DNA of 64,000 nt, taken from assembly GCA_963966185.1 (NCBI GenBank), contig CAWZYM010000151.1:1249501-1313500 (forward strand), written 5' to 3'. The notes under the pieces were generated by a model. The model saw only the letters and a program-made list of their open reading frames with translations, ran no database searches and was not told the origin of the DNA. A program made the translations under genes and the position numbers. This document shows positions 22,866 through 36,770 of the stretch, piece after piece (within the stretch, counting starts at the first letter, position 1; the number at the start of each line of letters is the position of its first letter). This stretch comes from Rhabditoides inermis. Its lineage: Eukaryota > Nematoda > Chromadorea > Rhabditida > Rhabditidae.

Positions 22866-23861
22866 AAAAAACTATAGTTTTATTCACCCGTATCAATTGT
22901 TATTATACTATACATACTATACTTGTCGTGGTCCGACGAATTCGGACGATCTTCTCTTCATGGACTACATAATTCAGAAAAGCCATATCCTAGACGGAAA
23001 TCATGTTATTTCAGAAAAAAAATGTGCATACAGTTTGTAGGCAGAAACGAATTGGGTTGTATGATGCATATTCCGCAAACAACAAAAAAAACCGCGACTC
23101 GAAACCGCGCAACCGGGAGTTTCTATTTTCAATGCCTTGTAATTGTAAGTAAACGAAAGATCGTGAGGTCCATTTTGAGTCATCTAAAGTCTAAAGCAAA
23201 CAAACGCATACGTATGTTCATTCATTGACTGAAACCGAAAAAAAACAATCGTTTGTGAACAAAATGAGAAGATTCAGCTACGTCTCTAATACAGTGTGTT
23301 GTTTTATAAAACATTAAAATATTTCAGTAGCACTATACATACTCTGAACACTTTCTTTCTCCCCTCAGGGCGCTTAATCACCCCCAAAAATGTTCTCGGG
23401 TTTACCGGGGCCGAGGCGTTTTCTCTCGCGCGCCAACCTCTCAAAATACACACGCTAAACAATCGGAGAAGTGTGAGTGAGAGCCGTCTGCGCGTCTGTG
23501 CCCTCTACCGAAAGCACGCTCTTTCCTACCTGTTTGCACTTCCGGTCAGTTAGAGTCGCCACCGCCGATGTCTGCGCTCTCTCGTAAACACACGGTCTCT
23601 CGACGGGCGTCTGACGACGTGGCTAAGGGACTCGGTGTCAGTCGGCGACAGCCTGGGGACCACTCCAAAGCAGCCGCACCCCCTCGGGCAATGTGCGAGT
23701 GAGAGTGGGAGAGAGAGAGTGACACTCACCGCGAGACCACGCACTCACTTTCCTACTCTTACCTTTTCCTTTCGCTGCACTTTTAGTGTCGCTAGATCAT
23801 GCTTGATCAGTGCTTTTCAATTTTGATTTCATTTTTTTAATTTTCAAATTCAGACGACATC
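22866..23861. other. Upstream region of the multi-Kunitz gene
   Basis: No gene was recognised. The segment ends at TTCAG (23849-23853), eight bases before the ATG at 23862, a likely trans-splice acceptor. The 300 bp before it are rich in GAGAGAG and CTCTC tracts; no TATA box is clear. Confidence 0.4.
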
Positions 23862-26800
23862 ATGCGGCTAGTTTGGCTGCTCGCGGCGTTGCCGCTCGTT
23901 ATATCACAGGTAATAAGTGATTCTATATTTGATATTATAGTGATATAATATCACTCATAGACAGATCGGAGAGTCGTTATCCTGAAGATTCATAACTCAT
24001 TCCAGGTGATGTACTACCAGCAACCGCGTGTGCAGTACCGCACAGTACAGCAGCCAGTTCAGGTAGGTAGTGGTTAGTTATTGATATGTACTTCGAGGAA
24101 GGTGCTTCCATACACTGGAAAAATATTTGTTTCAGGTATGGAACGTATCTGAAGTGTATTCTTTAAATTGAAACGTGTTTCAGATCCAGATCCGTCCAGT
24201 GAGCCAGCAGCAGCGGCAGGTGTACTACCCGGTGCGGACAAACTGCAACAACAACTGCCAGAACAGATATAGATGGAACTCGCGGCCGTCTGGTAAGACA
24301 TTTTACTACCGCAAGCGCTTCTTACTACTTCTACTGTTCCGTTTACTCCTTCTACTGCCACGTCTCCGATAGATAAAAAAACGATTGTCTGAATTACAGA
24401 ATCGGACAGTACCCTAAACTCTTTCTTTTCAGTGAAAGTGAACGTGGCGCAGAAGCCAGTGCAGCAGGTGGTGCGGCCGACGGTGCAGGTTCGCCCCGCT
24501 GTCCAGACCGTCCAGGTCAACCGATTCTCCAAGCCCATACAGACCGTGCAGACCGTGAAGCCGCAGGTATGGGGTGATAACAGGCCTATTTAGATTATTA
24601 AAAATAACAAACGCACATAATCTAACAAGCTACCGGTTAGGTCCTACCAATTTTAGTTAGTAGATGGTACGGGCTGAACAAAATATGACAAAGTATGGAC
24701 TAAATAGAATAGAATACAAAATACAAACTGTGTGCCTGCAGCCTGTGCCCACGCAGCCTCCGCGTCCGTTCGTGCCGGTCACCCCCTCCCGGCCTGTCGT
24801 CGCCCCTGTCGCGCCGCAGACGGGAACTGCAGGCATCCGACCACCCATGCTGCCTATCCCGCTGGCTACCCAGGTACCGAGAATCATCACTGGATCGATG
24901 CAGTCACATAGAACGTGCCTTCACAAGTACCCTCAAAACGCGTGTTTCGAAGCTGACGGCTGACCTCTCTACTTTATATTTAGAAAAGTACTCGAACGAT
25001 TAAAACCAAAGTGAAGCTGTATGATCATTTCAGTCTCCTCCCCGCATGCTTCCTGTCACCCCGTCGACCCTGCCGACGCCGCCGCCGGAGACCATCACAC
25101 CGGAGGTGACCAGGCAGTGTGAGTGGGTTTTCGTGGTGAGCCTCTTCGAAACAGGCCCTTCAAAACGCGTTCGAACCACAGTGTTAGGTCGTGTTTAGTC
25201 GCGCATGACTAAGCGCTTGATCGGGTAAAGATCTGATGATTCCCGAGATTGCAGCCGCTCCCCCCACTGCGTTCACGGATTTCATCACGGACGCTGTCGA
25301 GGAGGCCACGCAGGCGACCACCGTCAACGAAACGCCCGGTACGTTTCAAAGAGGTGTAATATCATGTTATAAAAGACCCAATGTAAATTAAAGTGGGGTC
25401 AGTGGTCGTTTTTCGAAGCCGTTTAGAAGTAAATATTTAAAGGAGTTTCGAAAAGACTCACCACTACTTTACAGCGCCATCCAGCACGACCGAACAGCCC
25501 ACAGAGGCTACTACCGAAGCGACGCGGCCGACCGAAGCGGAGACGGAAGCTACCGAGGCTACCGAGGCGACCGTTGTCACAGATGCGGAGACGGAGGAGA
25601 CGGAGGCTGCCACGGAGCCGTCGACTATGCAGACGGACGACGAGACGGAGACGACCCCCTCGGTCACCCCCACCACCTACTACATGCGCCCCAACAGAAA
25701 GGAGTTCACCACGCCTCGGCCCATGAAGACGAGTGAGTAGCTTGGACTGACTTTCTCCCGTCTTTCTCTGATCTACCCGTTCTGACTGGGTTCTAACCGT
25801 CTGACACCCTCAGATCGTAAAAAAAACGTATCCTGTGTGCAGTGACCCAATCCTTAGTTCCTGGCCCAATCCTTTGTTCCCCCCACTCCCCCTCAACCTC
25901 TTCCAGCCTTCACCAACCCCTGTCCCTCCGGCAAGGCTCTCGTCAACTCCTTCTCCACCCCCATCCCCTGCAACCATCTGGTGCTCCCGAACGCCGGGTG
26001 TCCAGAGGACCACTGGTGCCACACGGGAACCACCTTTGCGACAACGGCGTGCTGCCCTATTACGGATAAGAGTGAGTGCGCATGGTGAATGGGCACTGAA
26101 AAGGTCCGGTCGAGTGTCTTCGAAACGACGCCAAAGACTCTACACTAACACGCGAGTGGAAAAGTGGAAATATCCAGTGGAAAGTGCAAACTTCCAGTGA
26201 AAAATGGAGATTTCCAATGGAAAATTGGAAATTTCCTTTTTTCCACTCGCGTGTTAGTGTAGGATCAAAGAATGTGTTTCGAAGAGACGGACCACCTAAA
26301 ATTGCATGATCGTATTTACACTTATTAGTCAACTTGCTTACTCTACTCTAACATTATGTGATCCTTGGCGAAGCCAGACTCGAATACGCAGACAACTGCT
26401 TTATGATGAAACAATATTTGCGGAGATTTCTCTGAGTGTGTTCTCGGAAATCTTTGAGAGTCTTTTACCGGACAAAAAAGTCGAGTCTACCCTCTACGAA
26501 GCACGTATGGTGTGATCGCTAGTGTGACGTCACAAGTACCCGCGGCACCGGCTAAAGCCCCTTCCCTCCCCCTCACCGTCACTTTTTCGCGTCGATCACT
26601 CCGCAAACAATGACCTCGAGGGCTGTCTAGAGAGGGATATGTCGATCAGTTTTTGAGAATCTCGAGAAGACAGACGTGATCACTTCACTTGAAAGATCTG
26701 ATTGCCCACACACGCACACTTTCACTTGGCCTTGGCACACATTGTTTTAGTAGTATTCATAACAAAACAATAAGTTTTTAGATGCGAACCGCTGTGAGAT

Positions 26801-29800
26801 GCGGCGCGATGCGGGAGAGGGCACTGAACTCGCCGCGAGATGGTGAGCAAGATTGACAAGTAGAATTGAGATTACTAACGAAATCTAAATGAAAAAAAAA
26901 CTTATATGAAACTTATTCTTCCAGGTACTTTGACCCGCTGGCCAAGCAGTGCAAGCGATTCCTCTACAAGGTATGTTATAAAAGCTCATTCTAATAAAAA
27001 CAAATACAATACAGTACCACTGCTATTCAGGGACTGCGCGGCAACGCGAACAACTTCGTCACGCAGGCGCAGTGCATCGACGCGTGCGAGTCGAGTGAGT
27101 GCCGGAAGGGGCAAAAAAGTTGTGAACTTTATGGAATTAGCAGAACTAGGAAGTCATTACAAAATGCAATTTGTTAAGAGGCGATTGTCAACGTGAACAA
27201 CCCGTGCCGTTTCGGAGAGCCCGCCAAGGACCTGTCGACCAAAGTGGGTTCTGTCAGAAATCGCCGACCGGCTGATATAGCTTGTTCGAATGACCACCGG
27301 CGTGAACGGGCAAATTTCAGAAAAGAATTCGAATCGTACAGTTTCTGAAATAACTATCGTCCTGGAAATATAACGGGGCTATTAGCATCATTTTGAACAA
27401 ATCAAACCAAAAAATATACGAATGATTTGTGCAGGACACGTTGATGTGTGGTCCGTCGGACACTGGCCGGTGTCCGGATGGCTTCTACTGCCACATCGGA
27501 GAGAACCCCGAGACGACCGCCTGCTGCGAGGGAAGCGGGCGTGAGTCAGAACTGATAGCCATAACTATGAGTGATAGAGATAAGATACGAAATATGCATA
27601 TATCTCTTCCAGTGTCGGATCCGTGTCTTCTGTCGATCAACATCGGCCAGGGCTCGTCTGCCATCAAGCGGTGGTACTACAACACCATTGCCAAGAGGTG
27701 CACTGAGTTCGTCTACAAGGTGGGGACAACTGCCTGGTTTCGAAGATACGGACCGATGTGGTCAGTCTCTTCGAAACGGACTTTTCAAAGCGTTACACAA
27801 TTTGTGTGAATTTACTATACGCTTCGAGACATGTACATTTGTGCGTGCTAGAAACAAAACGTTAATTTATTGAATTTGATGCTTTTGAAAAAAACATTGT
27901 CGAAAAAGTCGAAGTCATTGAAAACAACATAAATAGATAACAAAAAACGCTTGAGGGCATGCGGGGCAATGAGAACAACTTCCTGACATTCGCGGAGTGC
28001 GAGAGGACGTGCCAGAAGTGGTCGAACCCATGCCCCACTGCACTCAACCACCAGAACAAGAAGGTAACACGGAAGAAGATGCAGACGTATTCAATGACTG
28101 AAGCGGTGCGATACCGTTGCCCACAATTGAATCGCGGACTGTCGAGCATTCAGTAACCGCACGCGGCTCCATCGTCTCTCTATGGGATTATTATCCAACC
28201 TGAAACACGTTATGATTCAGTATGAAAGTATGAATTCAATTCGATGATGTCACAAACTCTCTTTCTAGGAATGCTCGGTGGACGGCGACGAGTGCGGTGT
28301 GGGAGAGTGGTGTCACGTGGGAGGGGGACAGGAGAGCACGGTGTGCTGTCCCAATGGTGGGGGGGGGGGGGGGAGGAAGGGAGGGAGGAAGGGGGAGAGA
28401 GGGAGAGAGAGAGCAGTACGTTTCATATTCACAATGAGCAAGAAGTCCATTCAGTACTCAGTTAACAAGAAAACATTCCAGCGGTGCCTTCTGTCGCCTC
28501 GTGCGAGCTTCCTCTGGCACTCGGAGAGGGCACCGGCAACCTCACCCGATGGTACGCCGACCCCGCTGATAAGAGCTGCAACCGGTATGTGATTAGTCCA
28601 TTACGGACAACCATTGCGGACAAACACTTCCTCATAGTTTCTGTGTTAATGATTTAGCAAAAAAAAAAACGTATAAAACTGGTACCCAATCCAATGACGT
28701 AATCATGTTCAGCAAGTGCAAGCAGTTCACGTACGCCGGCTCGAAGGGCAACCAGAACAACTTCCTCACCAAGGAGCTGTGCGAGCAACAATGCAAGCGT
28801 GAGTGAACACGGACCGCGTGTACGTTTCAGTCCATCCTCGTAGAGAAACACTCTGAAAACCAAGCAATATCAGTTCGTCCTTGAGAGTTCTAGTCTATAA
28901 CACAAATCATTCAGGCGGTTAGATCGTATCGATTTGGTTTATAAAAGTTCCATTGCTCAGGCGAGTGCCCGAACCCGTGCGGATCCGGTCAGCTGCTGCT
29001 CACGCCGCAGCAGGAGCCCAGGCAGTGCAGGTAGGGAGAGAGAGAGAGAGGGAGAGAGAGAGAGAGAGATTCCCCCTCTCAGCCCGGTCTCTCCGTGCCC
29101 CTCCACCCACTGGTGTCACGTCGGGGGCACCCCGGAAACGACCGTCTGCTGCTCGGCTGGTGAGTGGGGGAGAAGTGGAAGAGAAAGATGTAGTTGTCAG
29201 AAGTCAAAAGACATCTACCTTTCTTTATTCCCGTACCTGCTCCAGTGTTCTTGGAAGAGAATAAACCCTATCTGAACAAGTCCGAAGAAAGATACCATAA
29301 AACGATGTAGTCGTGCTCTTTTCGCTGGCTAGCCTGGGCGCGTTGTGTTCTATGAGCCAGGGTGGACGCATTGACATTGATAAACTGTATTCTGTATATA
29401 ATGAAAGTCACGTCGTGATACCTTTCACCACGTGCCTAAAACGGTTGTTGGAAAACATTGACTAATGAATACTTGTTAGTCATGTTTATATACGATGAAT
29501 CACCTTCTGCAGTGAACAACACGTGTGCTCTGCCGGTCGCCGTCGGACACGGACAGGAACACTGGAGCAGGTAGGAGAAGAACGAGATATTACAAATATT
29601 TTTTTACGGAATAACAACACAAATTTCTTCCCGCACTTCCTCGAGTGAAATGAATCCATTGTGAACACTGTTGTGACTTGTACATCCGTCTCCCTCTTGC
29701 AGGTGGCACTTCGACGCTGGCGCGAAGAAGTGCACGCAGTTCATGTACAGCGGAATGGGCGGCAACCAGGTGGGCAGGTGGAGGAGGCATACGTTTCAAT

Positions 29801-29987
29801 GCAATCGTGTATAGTCCGAAGTGCTATAGGTATTAATTTTCGGTTGCACTGTTTCAGAAAAGGAATGCAAACATTTTATCTATCATATCCTTACCACTCT
29901 GACTCTGTGTGAGGAGAGAGAGAGAGAGAGAGAAAGAAAGTAAGAGAGTGAGTAAGAGAGAGAGAGAGAGTAAGAGTAAGAGTAAGA

Positions 29988-30030
<43 letters not shown>

Positions 30031-31711
30031 TCATTTCAGAACATGTTCCTCACTCTGGAAGACTGTCAGGCGGTCTGTCCCACCTACAACAACCCCTGTG
30101 CTAGTGGAAAGCCGCTCCTCGTTGGAGCCTCTCCCAAGGTTTCGAGAATTGTTTTGTGAAAGTTTTGTGAAAAGTTATGGGTAGGAAAATACCTTGACTC
30201 TAACAAAGTGTGTTTACGGTAACATAACATTTTTATTCACCTAAAGAAACAAGGGTTACAAAAGGAGAATAATTCGGCCATGTCAGGTGTGCAACCCGTC
30301 TTCCCGCTGTCCCTCTACCCACTTCTGTCACATCGGAATCACAGAGGACGAGAACTACTGCTGTCCCAAGAGTGAGCATCTCTCTCTCTCTCTGTCTCTA
30401 TCTCTTTTCTCTCTCTCTTTCTCTCTCCCTCTCAACTCCCCCTCTTCAGATGGAGACCCGTGTGAGCAGGGAGTGGCCACTGGCTATGGCAAGCACTCTC
30501 TCACTCGTTTCTACTTTGACAAGGAGACTCGCCGCTGCCGCGAGTTCGTCTACAAGGTACGTTTCAGAAATTGTTGAAGAAATCAATTTGTACGCAAACA
30601 ATTAATCGAAGCAATAATAAAAAAACTGAATGTTTAGAATGTGGTGTGAAGACGATGTTTCAGGGCACCAAGGGCAACGCGAACAACTTCCTGTCACTCA
30701 GCGACTGCGAGATGATCTGTCCCGGTCGGTTTCATTTCATGCTTCAATTTTTGTATGAGATTATAGTCATTGAATTACTGAATAAACGATATTGTCATCA
30801 GTCAAATAATCACAGCAAACATGACATGAAAGATAAAAACGCCATCATTCAGTGCTTCCTAACCCGTGCGCCCTGGGGGAGCCGGATGTGGATGTGAACA
30901 GGCAGCCGGTGATCTGTGGTATGGGAGGGGAGGGGGAGGAGGACGGGTGTCGGGCCGGCTTCTACTGCCACGTCGGAAAGGGCCCGGAGACAACCAACTG
31001 CTGTCCCGGAAGTGAGTGTGCGGATTTTGAATTCGAGTCACTTGTACGTGTACAGTGAGGATTTTTGCCGTAGGGACAATTTTTTTGACAATGCGTCTTA
31101 TTGGAACTGTTCTTCAAACCAATACAGTGGTGTTTTTTTCTATAGTGTTTTGAAACGATTGACCACATTTTGAAACGTATTTACCTTTTTCTCAGCTCGC
31201 CGCCCGTGCGATTTGCCGATGGAAGTCGGAAGTGGAGACGACAAACTGGAGAGGTGGGTTATTCTCCCCTCTCTCTTCCTCTTACTCTCTTTCTCCCTCT
31301 CTCCCTCTCTCCCCCTCTCCTTCTCTCTTTCCCTCTCTAACTCTCTTCTCACTAGATGGTTCTTCGATGGCAGCGTGCAGATGTGTCGCCAGTTCAACTA
31401 TAAGGGAATGAAGGTTCGTTTCGAAAATAAACAAAAGATAAGAAAGAGGAACCATCTGAAACTGGATTCCAAGAACATCGATATTTGCAGGGCAACTCGA
31501 ACAACTTCCTCACCCGACAGGCGTGCCGCGCGCAGTGCACAGGTAAGTTAATGAAATCAATATTGGAACACAATCAAAATTAAAATTTCTTCCAGAAGTG
31601 AACCCGTGCGGTGAGGGCGAGCCGTTGACAACTGTCGATGGGGACAGAGTGCAGTGCACAGTTGGATCACAGGTGAGAGAGATGGAAAGAGAGAGAGAAG
31701 AGAGGGAGGGA

Positions 31712-31742
<31 letters not shown>

Positions 31743-32964
31743 TGAGAGAGAGAGAACGCTCCCTCTTGCAGGCGCAGTGTCCCCGCTCTCACTACTGCCA
31801 CGTTGGCGGATCCGCCTTGAACACTGTCTGCTGCCCCAAGATATGTGAGTCGATACGTTTCATCAAGATAAAACTTATAACTTATGACAACACTTTCATG
31901 ATTCTCAGAGGCCTGCGATTTCATGTGTCCCTAGTTGTTTAATGAAACGGATATTGTCACAGGAAACGATTGCGATCCCTTTAACGTGTACTCACAACGT
32001 ATATTCGCAATTCTGCTAGCGTATTATGTTTTCATTTCCCTATTGATCACTTCTGAAATGTCTAAACTGCAGCCGAGGACCCGTGCGACCTGACCCCCTC
32101 GAAGGGCACTGGAATGGAGCGCCTTCCCCGGTTCTTCTTCAACCCGGAGGACAACCAGTGCGAGTCGTTCACTTACCTGGGAGTCGGCGGAAACCAGAAC
32201 AACTTCCTCTCCATGCAGGAGTGTCGGCAGACGTGTCCCGGTGAGAATCTCTTTCTATCCCCCCCTCTCTCTCTCCCTCTCCCTCTCCCTCTCTCTTCCT
32301 CTAATCCTTCGATTCCTATTCCCAACACATCTCCTCCCAGAGTATCGCGCCTACTGCCCGCACGGTCTGCCGCTCGTCACGAATGGTACGGTAGCCGCGT
32401 GTGGCATCGACCGCGGATGCCCCGACGGACACATCTGCCACATGAGCACCGAACACAACGTGTCCGTGTGCTGCCAGGTTAGTCCACGGATCCTACAGAC
32501 GGCAGGCATTCGTTGCAGGACCCGATGGACTTTTGTCTCGCGCCGCGGGATCCGGGACCGTGCGACAGATTCGAGACGCGCTACGGATACCACGCGCTGA
32601 GCGACACTTGGTGGGTATGGTAGTGTTTAAGTGTTACTGTAAAGACGACAAAGAACCGAACCTAATGCAAAAATTCTATCAACGTTATACACGTTATACA
32701 GTAGTATCATTCATTGCGCACCCTTTAGCTAAACTTGCTATTGTACTCACTGTACTGATCGGCCTGGAGAGTTATATGTGAAACTGTGAATGTTGTTCAA
32801 TGTTCGTGTGGATTTCTTCATGTTGCTACTTTATCATGTATCCTGTATTTTCTCGTTTCAGCGTCGAGTACCAGTATGGAGGCTGTGAGGGAACTCTCAA
32901 CAACTTCCACTCACTGCAGCGATGCACAGAGATCTGCTGTAAGGAGTACAAGAGGAGACATTGA
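23862..32964 (+). CDS. Secreted multi-Kunitz / lustrin-cysteine protein
   Basis: I reconstruct 37 exons, every junction GT-AG and in frame, giving about 1,168 residues from ATG 23862 to TGA 32962-32964. Residues 1-16 are a signal peptide. A Gln/Pro/Val-rich stretch and a Thr/Glu-rich mucin-like stretch (exon 25475-25732) follow. Then eight lustrin-cysteine units (pattern CP-x-G-x-YCH-x-G-x-xT-x-CC) alternate with eight Kunitz units (RWYFD, F-x-Y-x-G, GN-x-NNF motifs). The Kunitz exons are 26782-27094, 27613-27995, 28482-28798, 29513-30078, 30450-30724, 31196-31542, 32073-32240 and 32519-32964. Seven of the eight lack the second and fourth cysteines (C14, C38), so the reactive-site loop is unanchored and classical protease inhibition is doubtful. 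The last unit keeps a GGC but is shortened. Two acceptors are unusual (TTAAG at 27178, TTGAG at 27955). AATAAA is at 33167. Likely extracellular matrix or cuticle; this is inference. Confidence 0.85.
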
Positions 32965-33628
32965 TCAGCTGATCAGCTGACACTGATCAGCTGATTCAGC
33001 CGCCCTAATAATACTTAATATTGACTGCCTGATAATTCCACATAGAAACACTTCAGTACCTTTTCACTTGAACCAAAACTGTGTCGATACGTGTTCCCAA
33101 TGTTCCGATGTTTTCTGTATTCCTTTCCGCCAAACAAGTGATGGTGAACCATGTCAAACTGAATGTAATAAATTAAATGTTGTTTACTGTGTTTTTATAT
33201 GAATTGTAAAAGTGAAATATCTTCTGCACAAGAATATGGTCCTGTATTCTCTCAAGTTTCGGACGATATTCTTTTTTATATTTTTAAACGTCACTGGCAT
33301 TTCTGTATAGTATTGGAAAAAACGCCAATGTTCAGTGTTTTATTGTTCAAAATGTGGTCCACGTGTTCCATTAATCACACTCGTTTCGTGCTACTGAAAC
33401 ACTGATAAGTTACGCGGAATCAATGATAAGAATAAGACAAACAAAGTCAGTAGCACGTGAGGCATTGATTGTGTTCCCGTGTTTACTATAGTAATTATAA
33501 TTGTTTACTGGAGTAATCGCATGTGATAGCCGTTTTGGCATCGTATTGCCTATAATCGTCAGATTTCGGCGGCCATAAACCAGTGTTTTTCGAGCATCCA
33601 TTCGTCACCACAAACATACATACATGTC
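32965..33628. other. Intergenic, Kunitz gene to transporter
   Basis: It holds the 3' UTR with a CAGCTGATCAGCTGA palindromic repeat just after the stop (32966-33000) and AATAAA at 33167-33172, then about 450 bp that should contain the transporter promoter. No TATA box was identified. Confidence 0.5.
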
Positions 33629-36600
33629 ATGGCCGGTGCGGTTATTGTGAGTTTATTTTTGATTATCACTCACGGATAATTGATAAAGTTCAAGTTATCA
33701 CATTATAACAGTTCAGATTGCATCGAACAATGTTTCCACGGCCAGGAAACCTGCCCACTCACCCTTGATCACTTGGTACACTATCATTCTCACAGTGATA
33801 GCATGCGTGGGTGGACTACTGTTCGGGTATGACACGGGTATTATATCCAGGTTCGTGTATATCATTCTTTTATGTTCGCTATCACCACGTGTTTGAGCAA
33901 TCAATACACTATGACGCGCGAAAAAAAATAAACGGCGTGACTGTGACCATTGAGTGCGAACTGCCAATGTGATAAAAGGGTGCGTGTTGCACGGAATATG
34001 TTTCAACCCCTAGTCATAGTTCACGAGACTCAATTTCAAATAATGAATGCTCTATCTATATCAAATAATTGTAGAAAAAACTGATATGATCTTTCACACA
34101 ACATGTATCAAAACAAAAATATGAATATGATCACGGCGTCTTTTCCTAAATTTACACTTGCACCAACAACATATCCTCTGCAGTGCGATGCTGTACCTGC
34201 CGGACTCGCCTGGGATGGAGCTGGACACAGTGTGGAAGGAACTCGTCGTGTCCATCACACCAGGGGCAGCGGGGCTGGGCGCCGTGCTGGCTGGTGGGTG
34301 TTGAGCAACCGTCCTGTGTCTCATGGAAACAAGGTGTAAACTCTCTCGAACCCCATGTGTGATACCAAGTAGTTAGAGAAGTATAGTACAGTATACAGTA
34401 TGCTTGTACAGTATGAGAGTTGCACAGACAAGTGATGTGTGCAGGTGTCTCGTCGGACCGCTTCGGCCGCCGTCCGGTGCTGCTCCTCTCATCCGGGGTG
34501 TTCGCAATCGGCAGTGCAGTCTGTGCCGCCGCGCCAGAACGGTAACTCACATCACAACTTATGTTCAGCGGTCATGCTTTAGCAGCACGAGCAAATCGTC
34601 TACTTACTGTATACAACGTGAAAAATTTTTCATGCGCATGCGATTGGTATCTCAACATACGTTTCATGGATTAGTTGTATTCCCACATACTTTTGTACGC
34701 GTCGATCTGTGCCGTCTGATGTTATCACACATTACGAAACAAAAATGCGTATATATGCCTTACAGCTACATATTGTATTTCCAGATGGACCCTCCTCTGC
34801 GGCAGAGTGCTGCTCGGATTGGCTATTGGTGAGTGGTTTTGTAATGACTGTTGTTTACCATGTACCTAGTACATGGTTTGGACGTTGTTGGTTAGTTTTC
34901 CTTTTGGTATTATGTGCTACTTGATTTGAGATAAACATTCAGATCTATGAATTCTGTCAGTTTTCATTGCGTATCATTATCGTGTAATGGAGAGACATCA
35001 ACTGGCAACTACCATTTGTGATTTTAAGTATGTGTGTAGTAAAACACTAGCGCACAATGATAACTTCTGACCTCTGAGATCATATTGGCTGCAGGCTTCG
35101 CATCAATGGTCATTCCTCTCTACCTCGGTGAATCACTGCCATGCACTGTCAGAGGGACACTCATCACAGGTAGGGGCAGAAACTGGAACAATGAAAAAGG
35201 AATTTCTAATCATAGGTAGCTTCAGCTAACACGGGCGGCCCACGCACTTAAGGTGGCCGATTCTTATTCAATTAAGCACCTATACACAACTTTTCACGCT
35301 GAATCCGAATATGACCATAACTTTCCCAAAATAGCACTTTGAAAGGAGTTCGGCCACGTGCCGAATAGACTACCCTTGAAAACGACCGGTGAAACAACAG
35401 CGGCGTGGCGGAATGGTTAGTGAGTTAGGAAATCGGAAATGACGGTCGGCGGTTCTATTCCCCCTGCTGCCACTAGTTTTTGCAGTGCGTCTCGATCAAA
35501 GCTTATAACAGTTTATTGTTGTTTCGTTAACAACGATGTTTTTGCATAACCAATTATGCAACAACTAATTATGTAAAATCCAATTGGAGGGTATGGTGGC
35601 GAGGACAAAATTTGCAAAAAACCTGGTGACAGCAGGGGGAATAGAACCGCCGACCGTCATTTCCGATTTCCTAACTCACTAACCATTCCGCCACGCCGCT
35701 GTTGTTCCGCCGGTCGTTTTCAAGGGTAGTCTATTCGGCACGTGGCCGAACTCCTTTCAAAGTGCTATTTTGGGAAAGTTATGGTCATATTCGGATTCAG
35801 CGTGAAAAGTTGTGTATAGGTGCTTAATTACATAAGAATCGGCCACCTTAAGTGCGTGGGCCGCCCGTGTAAGGTAACTAGCTAACCGAGGACAGTACCA
35901 CATGAAATTCTTTGTATTTCCGTGTGTTAAATACTGATACCCTATTTAGATAGATAGATTTATTACCGATAACATGAGACAATCGACATAGTAAGCAAAC
36001 AGTGAACAAGATGTATTTTCTACCCATACTTGTCTTCGCTTCCAGTGTACCAGTGCATGATCGCCAGCGGTTTCATCGTCGCCAACGCGGTCGCGGCGGG
36101 GTGAGCGAACAAACATCTGACTTTCGTGTTTAGCGCTGCATCGATCGAGCGATGTTCTCCCATCGCGAGAATAGAACATGCTATTAGTACTTATAAGATC
36201 TTGCTTGAAAATCATGGCTTGACCCAGGTACAATGTCGCACCATCTCTATCAATCTAGCTTCGCACACGTCTCTCCCTCCCGGGTTGGCTGGCGGTTGAT
36301 GTTCGCGGCGGCTGCCCCGCCCGCCCTCCTCCAGCTGGTGGGGCTGATCATGCTCACCGACACTCCACGGTGGGTCCACTTCACTCCTGATCTCATGAAG
36401 AAGAAAGTGAACTGTGTGACAGTTTCGGCTCATATCACATGCCTATCAGCTGAGGTGGAGCACTCATGTAATGTGATGGTAGCTAAATGATGTCAGTTAC
36501 CGATATTGATGCTCACTGACACTCCCCGGTGGGTGGGGTATGATCATGTCTTGACTTCATGAAAAAAGCAAAAAAATGTGATAAGACTGTGAAAGTGAAC

Positions 36601-36696
36601 AACCCAGTTTCGGCTCACATCACCTGATTGTTCGGACAGTCTCATACGAGGGAGCACTCATGTAACGTTGTGGTCGGTAAACGTAATTGATGACAG

Positions 36697-36770
<74 letters not shown>

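Noticed and set aside
28352..28372. Poly-G run as a G-quadruplex regulatory site
   Set aside because: It is a single homopolymer just after a splice donor and may be a sequencing-length artefact; no further G-tract pattern supports function.
35400..35475. Candidate tRNA-Leu/Ser in the intronic palindrome
   Set aside because: The B box has a mismatch and the acceptor stem is poor; the same sequence is mirrored in the other arm, so it is part of the element.
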